Origin: Megascapheus bottae
Lineage: Eukaryota; Chordata; Mammalia; Rodentia; Geomyidae
Length of the DNA: 64,000 nucleotides
Assembly: GCA_024803745.1 (NCBI GenBank)
Contig: JANJXV010000020.1
Coordinates: 18,702,777 to 18,766,776 of the forward strand
Reading direction: 5' to 3'
Shown here: piece after piece, positions 55,890 to 64,000 of the stretch
How the letters are laid out: each line of letters starts with the position of its first letter
Position numbering within the stretch: the stretch's first letter is position 1
Program-made: the position numbers and the translations under genes
Notes under the pieces: model-generated
Told to the model about the DNA's origin: nothing
Databases searched by the model: none
The model's input: the letters and a program-made list of their open reading frames with translations, nothing else

Positions 55890-57535
55890 CAATTTTATGC
55901 AGTACCCTGCTCAAAAGTTGTTAATATTATATCCTTTCAAGTTTGAGTGAATTTCTACCAATAGTGCTTTACAGTGATGTTGACATTTTGTTTCATCATT
56001 GCAATAAGATTTTACATATCAGTGACTGTGACAGGCATAATCCTAGCCAAGTTAATATATAATTTGTGCTTTTCTATAACAAGAATTGGATTTAATTTTT
56101 CTTTATAGAAAAAATTTCACATATATAATGCTTTACAAAGTATCAGGGAGAAAATTGAGTTTATAATCAAAGTATTGTGTGTATACACAAAAATTGTTCA
56201 AAAAATTGTTATAATTTATACTTTGTTATAGATTAGCCTTCTTATTCATATTATCTTTAATAATTCTTCTTATTACTTCACGTATAAGAACATAATGATC
56301 ACGAGACCATAAAAGAAATGCAATACTATAATTTTCAAAGGTAAGAAGTCCTATATTCTAGTACAAAATGTAAAATATAATGCTAGAAAGTATTGCTATA
56401 TTATGGAGAAAATCTTAGCATGATACTTGAGTCTTTTCTATGCAACAAATTCTTTCCAGCAAACCAGAGGGCTAAATAAAAAAAAATAAAGACTTAAATA
56501 AAATGAATATTCATATTCTTAAATCAAAATTTTGCTTTAGAAACACTAAATTAGAAAACAAATAATTTTACCTTTGATTTCAGCAAAATAAGCCTCAGAA
56601 GAGCTTAAGAATTAGAAATATATTTAGTTATTAGAAATATAAGGAAGATTATTTATTAGATGTAAATGTAGATATATATTTATTAATTGCATTTATATGT
56701 CATATATCATCTTCACTTAACCCAGTTCTGTAAAGATGGCATCCATGTTTAAGAGCACATATCAGGTGAGAAAATGATACTAAAGTAAAAGTTACTGTCA
56801 CTATGAAGTTTTCACAGTGATACAATCGAGGCAATGCAACCCCAGAACCCACTCTGGATCTTGAATACAAACAAATATCCAAATTAAATGTGCTTACATA
56901 TACATATATCCAGGGCTAAACAAATTCTGTATTTTTTGCATATAATCAAATTAGAGTATAAATCTATATGTTTCAAGTACCTTAAATGCTTACTAAGAAA
57001 AGACAGAATGATATATTAACATATGTGATCATCAATTTTAAATAAAATGGAACTACACCATAACTAAAGATACATTGAAGTTTGCTCTCTCTCAGTATAT
57101 TTACAAAGCTCATCCCAGTCTAGCTAAGCACTCCTATTAAAATCCAGTCAGACTACAGCTTATCCTTCAGCTGTGATTGAGCTGTGATTAACCAACAGTA
57201 GAAGCAAGTGCTATTATAGGAGGAAAAAATAAAAACTCCAGGGAGTGTTTAAAGTGATGTGAAAATAATTAGGATTTCAGGCTTCATAAAGTACTTTAGG
57301 AAAGATGTCTAAATTTTTTAGGGCCAAATAAAAATCATTTATCAATGAGACAGTGCACTGGTTTTTACACTTAAAAAGGCACCTGCTTTTTGCTTTATGT
57401 TCAAACTCTATGAAATTAAGTACAAATTAACATTTTATTCACTGTGAAAATAACAAAATAGGTACAAGAATGAAAAATATATGTTCTATCAAGAGACCAT
57501 TTTCTGACATCAATTTTTATATTCCATCATTAGAT
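55890..57535. other. AT-rich low-copy stretch
   Basis: No transposon or gene recognised. A small duplication 'agctgtgatt' recurs within 57170-57190. Confidence 0.5.
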
Positions 57536-57537
57536 GA

Positions 57538-57832
57538 GTATGAATGGATGGATGTATGAACAAATAGATAGATGGATGGGTGGTCACTGAATAGATAGAT
57601 AATGGATAGATATTGGATGACTGAATGAATTATAGATAGATGATAGACAATAGGTAGATGCCTGGATGGATGATATATATCCTAGATGGATATATAGATA
57701 TGATGGTGAATGTGAGGGTAATGGATGGATGACAGATGGATAGTTGAATGAATAGATGGATGACAGATGAATGGATATTTATTGAATAATGAATGAATGG
57801 ATAGAAGAATGATGGATGGATGCACAGGTACA
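57538..57832 (+). repeat. (GATG/GATA)n imperfect tetranucleotide array
   Basis: About 295 bp of GGAT, GATA and GAAT units with frequent interruptions, an old, degraded microsatellite. Confidence 0.92.
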
Positions 57833-57848
57833 TAAAACTGCTCATTCC

Positions 57849-58039
57849 TTTTTTTTGACAGTCCTGGGGCTTGAACTCAGAGCCTGAGCACTATCTTTGA
57901 GGTTTTCAAGGTTAGCATTCTACCTATTGAGCAACAGCACCACTTCTGGCTTTTTCTGTGTATGTGGAACTGAAAGAAGCCAACCTAGGCTTCATGCATG
58001 TGAGGCAAGTATTCTACCACTAGGCCACACTTCCGGCCC
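57849..58039 (-). mobile_element. IDL-Geo SINE, antisense
   Basis: On the minus strand 'ggggccggaagtgtggccta' to the Geo end 'gttcaagccccaggactg'. The TSD 'ctgctcatt' lies at 57838-57846 and 58040-58048. Confidence 0.9.
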
Positions 58040-58069
58040 CTGCTCATTTCATTTTCCTTTTGAGATTAA

Positions 58070-58725
58070 AAAAAATATGTTGTAATTAATTACAGTTACA
58101 TTCACCAGATAGAGGGTGAATTACTTCACACACATTGATACCCCTTCTCATGTTTTTGTCCCCATTTCCCCCTCACCACCCCCCAATCATCTTGTTTTTC
58201 CTCTTCCCTTTCCTATTTCAAATAAATAAACATATATATTCAATATACCAGATAACAAGGTAAGATACAGTAACAATATGAGAATAACCAAGGATCAACA
58301 AGAGATGAAAAATAACATAGTACAATAAGAACAACAATCCCACATTATATAGGTCCTTTCATGTAGCCTCATTGTATATGGCCTAATGTGTCTAGGTTTG
58401 GAGTTATTTTAACTTTCTGCTAGGAGAGTCCAAGGTTTGTACTAATTATTACAAATGAGAGAAACCATTAAGCCTATGTTTCTTTGTGTCTGGTTTACTT
58501 CACTTAATATGAGTTTTTTCTAAGTCTTTCCATTTCCTTACAAATGAAGCAATGATGTTCTTTCTGATGACAGCATAGAATTCCATTGTGTATAAATACC
58601 ATGTCTTATTGATCTAATTATCTACTGAGGGACATTTGGGTTGGTTTCATATCTTTGCTATATGGTAAATAGTACTGCAATGAACATCATTGTGCTTGTG
58701 GGTTTAGTATGATCTTTCTGAAATT
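58070..58725 (-). mobile_element. 5'-truncated L1, ORF2 end and 3'UTR, antisense
   Basis: Antisense 3'UTR (C-rich tract 58160-58220), ORF2 stop region near 58440 and ORF2 C-terminal sequence to about 58720 (the region encoding KWKDLEK and MEFYAV-like motifs, broken). More diverged than the young copies. The terminal poly-A is lost. Confidence 0.83.
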
Positions 58726-58729
58726 TTTA

Positions 58730-60555
58730 AACTCAAATTTGTCCTAGTAATACACTAAGATTGCAGGCAATGATTTACCAATCACAATGAATCTCTCAGA
58801 GTTGGTTATGAAATAACTTTTTTTAGTCTGCCATAGCTGGAAAAAATTATAGAAACTATCAAGCTCAGTCAGACAAAGGCTGAGGGTTTCTAGTTACTAG
58901 ACATTACTGAAACTACAAAGTTAAACTCACAGTGTGAATAATACTGTTTTTATTTTGTAAGATTAATGTCTATAGCAAGATCTTGTTCTACCTAAGTGGA
59001 TTAAATTCTCCATCTAAAACTGTCATCTCTTAGAATGCATGATAGAAATGAAGAGATAGAGAATTATCAGAGTTGAATACAGAGCCACCTTCTGGAATAA
59101 TACCCTCTAGAATTGATTAAATAGAAACTGCATGGTAATAGTCAACTGCTAATCGCAAGACAGTACCACTAATTAACCAGCCAAAGAGTGCAACAACTCA
59201 AGTATGTTCTGAAGGTGCAGTAACACTGAGGTGTAGGTAAATAAGTAAAGAATGTCTTAAAGATAGATTTTTAGGTGGCAGAGGCTCTGTCACAGGTTAG
59301 TTTGTAGGCAAGGAGGAAAACTATATTGCAAATAAGCCAAAGTAAAAGATCAGCATGTGCTGAGTACAAATTGTACTCCAGGAATCTCATCATGAACTAT
59401 TTAGTAGACTGATTCATTTCATCCTTGAACCACTATGGGAAGTGTGTTGTTTTGCTTAGACTGCCCAGAACATAAAACAATGTTCTGAGTACATTCACAA
59501 ATGTTTTCAAATAAGTTACTTAATGTCCAATGGCAGTGGTAATTTTCTTTGTTACACAATGCTAACTTTGACAAGAACATAGCCATAAATAACTGCAAAT
59601 TATTGGCTCATTCTGATAACAACCCACACATTTATTCTTCTTTTACACAGAATCCTCCTGAGCCAAGTCTGCTTTCAGTTTTCAACCATAAAGACCACCT
59701 CCATCTCTAGGATGGTTTTTCATAGGTTTTGTCTAGAGACTATTTTTTCTGGTCACAGTTTTCAACCCTAGGCTAACAATCTGATCAGTCTAGGAAACAT
59801 TAAACTTGGGAGGGAATTTATCTAAACTTACAGGAATGGAACTTCCGATTCTTTTTGTTTGAGAGCTATAGAAAGGCACTTTTTTTCTTGGATGAAGTCT
59901 AGAACTATTTCAACCATTTTACAATGCTTATATGAAAGAATAGAAAAACAGTTTTTGCATGGCTCAGTCATACACTTAGTGGTGTCTTCAAAATAACAAA
60001 TAAGTCTAGCCTAATGCTATATACTCTGATTTCTTATTTTTTTTCAATTAATTTATTCAATAATGTAATTGAGTTTTGTTGAATCATCACTCTCATTATA
60101 AGACATCCAAACTTACACTATTGGCAAATGGACTGATGTGTCTTAGGTGAGGGACCCCAGAATATCCAGGAGCAAAGAAGCCCCAGGATAAAAAGAGTTG
60201 AAGTTAGGGTAGGAGAAAGGAGGATGAACCAAGGCCTAACCACCAAAACACTGAATGACCTTTTAGGGAGATCGATTGACATGGGAACAAAGCACACAGG
60301 GAATTAGGAGAGCAATCACATAATTCTACTTTAAAATCATGGAAATATATTGTCATATACTTGAGATAAGCTTATTAGGAGAAAGAATTTTTAAATTTAT
60401 GATTTCTATATTTTTAATTCAAATTTCTAACATTTATTCTAACTTGTAGTTTAATAGAGGAAGTAAATTCCTTGAGTTAGTAGCTAAAATAATAATTAAG
60501 ATGTTTCCATATAACATATAAAAGTAAAAACAATTATCACTGTAAAAGCTACTTT
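58730..60555. other. Low-copy stretch
   Basis: 1.8 kb with no recognisable gene or repeat. Confidence 0.5.
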
Positions 60556-60571
60556 AAAAAAAAGTAAAGAA

Positions 60572-60765
60572 GGGGCCGGGAGTTTGGCATAGTGGTAGAG
60601 TGCTTGCCTAGCATGCACAAGGACCCGGGTTCGTTTCCTTGGTACCACATGCATAGAAAAAAAGCTGGAAGTGGTGCTGAGGCTCAAGTGGTAGAACTCT
60701 AACCTTGAGAAAGTCCAAGAACAGTGCTCAGGCCCTGAGCTAAAGCGCAGGACTGGTAAGAAAAA
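60572..60765 (+). mobile_element. IDL-Geo SINE, near consensus
   Basis: A complete dimer starting 'ggggccgggagtttggcata'. The perfect 16-bp TSD 'aaaaaaaagtaaagaa' lies at 60556-60571 and 60766-60781. Confidence 0.93.
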
Positions 60766-60784
60766 AAAAAAAAGTAAAGAAAAG

Positions 60785-60888
60785 AAGTGGTGCAGTGGCT
60801 CAAAGGGTAGGGTAGTAGCCTTGAGCTGAAGAGCTCAGGGACAGCCCAGGCCCAGAGTTCAAGCCCCACAACAGACAAAAAAAAGTAA
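60785..60888 (+). mobile_element. Free-standing Geo module, B1-type variant
   Basis: 'agaagtggtgcagtggctca' to 'gttcaagccccacaacagac' plus a poly-A tail, with the 'gagctgaagagctcaggg' variant otherwise seen under B1 heads. No head precedes it; an IDL-Geo is inserted just upstream. Confidence 0.75.
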
Positions 60889-61232
60889 AAAATAAAGAAA
60901 AATCATAGAAATGGGTTGTCATTATAGCTCACTTTACCCCAGGATTATACAACTGACAAATTTAGAAAAACATCCTAGATAATTTCAAATAAAAGAGGTA
61001 CCTATAAGTATCTACATAAAACAGAATTATCTTTGTGATAAAAGTAATAAGATTTATGAATTATGTTGCAGTGTTAATAGTTAAAGGTACATAAAACTAG
61101 CATATTTGTATCAAACTTAAAAGGTTCTGCCAGTTATATATCCAACAAGGGTCTAACACACAGTATACACATAGAACTTAAAAAATCAAACTCTCACAGA
61201 GCCAACAACCCAATATCTCAGAAATAAAAAGA

Positions 61233-61290
61233 GCTGCCAGGCGTGGTGGCTCACGCCAGTAATCCTAGCTACTCAGGAGGCTGAGATCTG
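61233..61290 (+). mobile_element. B1 head fragment, 3'-truncated
   Basis: 'gccaggcgtggtggctcacg' to 'caggaggctgagatctgg' is an almost undamaged 7SL/B1-like 5' end. It then stops, with no B-box region, Geo half or tail. Confidence 0.85.
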
Positions 61291-61544
61291 GTTTGGGTAT
61301 TTATTACTGCTATTGAGAGAAAAAGCATTTCATGGTGCACATTTACTAGGGGGTAAAGATTTGGGGAATCATAGTTTGATGATTACCTGGGAAAAAAAGT
61401 TAGTGAAACCTTCATTTCAACAAACAAGCTGTATATGAATATATATATTGCATATGCATACATATACATGCAGTTTCAATTATACCAAGGACATAAGTAA
61501 GAGGATTGGAGTCAGACCCCAGAAAAAACGTGAGACCCACATGA

Positions 61545-61642
61545 AAAATAACTTACAAAAGAGGGATAGGGAGTATGGCTCAAGTGGCAGAACCATGTGC
61601 CTCATAGACATGAGAAGCACAGTTCAACTAGTACTACCAAAA
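61545..61642 (+). mobile_element. tRNA-like SINE monomer, old
   Basis: 'gagtatggctcaagtggcag' is A-box-like and 'agttcaactagtactacc' is a degraded B-box end with an A-rich tail. Confidence 0.5.
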
Positions 61643-61649
61643 AATGAGT

Positions 61650-61842
61650 CAGGGCTAGAAGTGTGGCCTAGTGATAAGAGTGCTAGCATGCGTGAAACCC
61701 TGGCTTTGATTCCACGGTACCATACACACTGAAAAAGCCAGAAGTGGTGCTGGGGCTAAAGCGGTAAAGTGCTGACCTTGAGAAAGCCCAAGGACAGTGC
61801 TTGTGGTCTGAGTTCAAGCCCCAGGGATGGCAGGAAAAAAAA
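61650..61842 (+). mobile_element. IDL-Geo SINE
   Basis: A complete dimer ('gggctagaagtgtggcctag' to the Geo end 'caagccccagggatggcagg') with poly-A. The flanks 'atgagt(c/g)agg' suggest a short TSD. Confidence 0.87.
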
Positions 61843-61844
61843 AT

Positions 61845-62105
61845 ATGAGTGAGGTGATGATGGCACACGCTTATAATGCTAGATACTCAGAAGATTGAAA
61901 ACTGAGGATCAGAGTTTAGGGATAGCAAGGATAAATACACAAGGCTCTTAATCTCCACCTAATTGGCAAAAGAAAAAATAAACACAAAAACCCAAAAATT
62001 GAAGAGTGGGTCAAATGGTAGAATGCCAGTCATCTGGGAAAAAGCTGGATGATGGTGTATGACATGAGGCCCTGAGTTCAAGTCCCGGTAGTTGTACCAA
62101 AAATT
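61845..62105 (+). mobile_element. Older dimeric SINE (B1-like plus tRNA-like)
   Basis: A B1-like head ('gatggcacacgcttataatg') is followed by a linker and a right part with 'gggtcaaatggtagaatgcc' and 'ctgagttcaagtcccggta'. The right part differs from Geo and resembles the monomer at 61545. Confidence 0.6.
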
Positions 62106-62109
62106 AATA

Positions 62110-63390
62110 AATGAACAGTTAGTACAAAAAAATGAATGGTATTTTCAGTTTGGGAAATAATATGCTTAATTCTTATCAGTTTTTGGTATTGAAATTTTCA
62201 TCAGTTTATTTACCGAACTCATAAGCATTTTTGTCTAATTTAAAACTATTGTGATTAATGTGACTAATTACTGTTACAGTTATACAACCTTTCAAAATTT
62301 AAGAAAGGCCAATAGCATAGTTTGTGTGGTAGAGCAAGATTTGCGAAAAAAAAATAACCTCAAGGGTATAACACCCTTGTCTCTGTGTATTCCCAGATGA
62401 TAGGTTCCTGGGCTCTTCCCAGACATCAAAATCCATACAAGTTCAAATATTTCATTTAAAATACCACAGTTTTAATATTTAACACATGGGTAACCTCTTC
62501 TTCACTTAAAATATCATGAAAGTTTTTTAATGCTATCTAATACTATATAATGTTAGGAAAGCCTTTATTGCACTTTACTCCTTAGGTAATTGTGTGAAGA
62601 AAAAGCCTATAAATTCTCAGTATAGACAGACTCATCATTGGCCTTAGTATGTCTTTGTGGTTACTTCAGTCAGTCATGCAAAACCCTCAAGATAAAGAAA
62701 TAAAGATGCATAGAGTTTTACTCAGCATAGCCAAATAATTATAAAAAGTATAAATAAATAAGTCCTTAAAATGTCTACAGCTAAATAAAGAAAACGTCCA
62801 TGTATAGCATTTGCAGACATAATTAGTGAAGCATTTAGGGCATTCTGAATTAAGCAAGTCTTCAAAGCAAAATAAAAAAGGATTATAAAAAGAAGAAGAA
62901 GAAAAAAGAAAATGTCCATGTATAAATCTCATTTCAATAGCAACTATTAGTTTTGACACTATATGATTGAAACTGATGCCTTTTATCCATGTATGTAATC
63001 ACAGTCTTTACATTTCTACTATATATAATCTGTACAATGCAGATGAAATTAAAGGTCACAGATCTACTTGTCTTTCTATGAAATATTTCCTGCTTTAAAT
63101 ATTGAGTTGCCAATAATACAAATGATATTTTGAGTATACTCCACAGCTTGCATGCTATTCCTTCAATAGAAACCAGTGTTTATAGCAGTAAAGCACAGCT
63201 GAGTAGAAAACAATAAGGCATGGAGAGCACATTGCCTTGGATAAATTTGATGGGGTCTGTATATTTTGTTCACATAGGGAGATCTAAATACACTGACAGA
63301 TGAAACAGGCTTCTGTGTACATACATGTGCATCTTCAACACCTCCAAAAGGTCAGTTAGACAGAATTCAAACTTCTTGGCCAGAGGTTTA
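62110..63390. other. AT-rich low-copy stretch
   Basis: Nothing recognised. Confidence 0.5.
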
Positions 63391-63399
63391 AATTTTTTT

Positions 63400-64000
63400 C
63401 ATATATTTTTATTGTAATTAATAGAAGGGTTACATGATATTTGCCAGATAGATGGTGCATTAATTCTCATACATTGATACCCTTTCACATGTCTTGGTCC
63501 CCATTACCCTCCCCCCAACCCCCCATCTTGATTTCCCCCCTTCTCTATCCAATTTCAAATAACCAAATACAAATATATCCGATAGATCAGGTAACAAAGT
63601 GAGATACTGTAACAATATGAGATAACCAAGGGACAGCAAAAGAGATGAGAGATAACATAGCACCTTAAGAACAACAATCATTCATTATATGGCTTCTGTT
63701 TCTATATCCTAGAGATCCTTTCATTTAGCGTCCTACTATATGGCCTTTTGTATCAAGGTTTTGCTCTATTGCAAATCTCTGCTAGGAGAGCCCAAGGTTT
63801 CTACTGATTATGACAAATGAATTCCTAGCCAATGTTAACATACCCACACTGAACCAAGAAGAACTAACCCAACTAAACAAGCCTATTTCAAACACTGAAA
63901 TAGAAATGCAATAAGAGAACTTACACTTAAGAAAAGCCCAGGGCCAGATGGATTCACAGCTGAATTCTATAAGGTCTTCAAAGCAGAGCTCACACAAATA
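63400..64000 (-). mobile_element. 5'-inverted young L1, runs off the window
   Basis: 63400-63820 is an antisense L1 3'UTR plus the last ORF2 codons (stop complement at 63801-63803). From about 63821 the plus strand carries an ORF2 segment far upstream in L1, with [20 protein letters not shown] at about 63928-63987. The inverted arm continues past 64000, so the second TSD is not visible. Confidence 0.9.
63821..64000 (+). pseudogene. L1 ORF2 early RT fragment, inverted segment
   Basis: Encodes the segment just before the reverse-transcriptase core, with the conserved [14 protein letters not shown] motif. Stops upstream (for example near 63840-63915) show that it is not coding. Confidence 0.88.

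Noticed and set aside
57538..57832. CRISPR-like array of short regular repeats
   Set aside because: The units are degenerate GATA/GGAT tetranucleotides with no spacer structure in a mammalian genome. It is a microsatellite.

Overview
The window is repeat-dense, AT-rich mammalian nuclear DNA with no recognisable host protein-coding exon, rRNA or tRNA gene. The best clue to the organism is a dimeric SINE present about 18 times. Its left half resembles the tRNA-Ala-derived rodent ID element, and its right half matches the pattern described as Geo, so the whole is the IDL-Geo arrangement reported from Geomyoidea (kangaroo rats, pocket mice, pocket gophers). A second SINE joins a 7SL/B1-like head to a variant of the same right half. 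LINE-1 (L1) copies of several ages share rodent-like 3' ends. I therefore read this as intergenic or deep intronic DNA of a geomyoid rodent; the species is not determined.

Layout. 1-11 kb: AT-rich low-copy sequence with SINEs, an L1 3' fragment at 2.66-3.54 kb and an older L1 tail at 3.7-4.3 kb. 10.25-13.5 kb: a 226-bp block (SINE plus its 5' flank) occurs twice, about 3 kb apart, with a 1.6-kb 5'-inverted L1 between the copies. 13.5-20.8 kb: mostly low-copy sequence with scattered SINEs. 20.84-26.11 kb: the largest feature, an antisense L1 with both termini and target-site duplications, a CpG-rich 1.84-kb 5'UTR, most of ORF1 and the 3' part of ORF2. A single internal deletion has removed the end of ORF1, the endonuclease and the start of the reverse transcriptase. 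26.4-29 kb: SINEs in both orientations, including a B1-Geo SINE split by a 5'-inverted L1. 29-40 kb: low-copy sequence, old L1/SINE remnants and a GA microsatellite. 40-49 kb: decayed L1 and several young short L1 tails. 49-58 kb: SINE clusters, microsatellites and a 280-bp polypurine tract. 58-64 kb: L1, SINEs and, at the edge, another 5'-inverted L1 that runs out of the window.

No genes act together here. What can be read is retrotransposition history: L1 machinery mobilised itself and the SINEs, leaving duplications, inversions, nesting and truncation. I found no undescribed biological system. The most useful leads are the tRNA-like Geo module shared by two SINE heads, the shared breakpoint of two 5'-inverted L1 copies, the internally deleted L1 that kept its promoter region, and two local duplications of unrecognised sequence.
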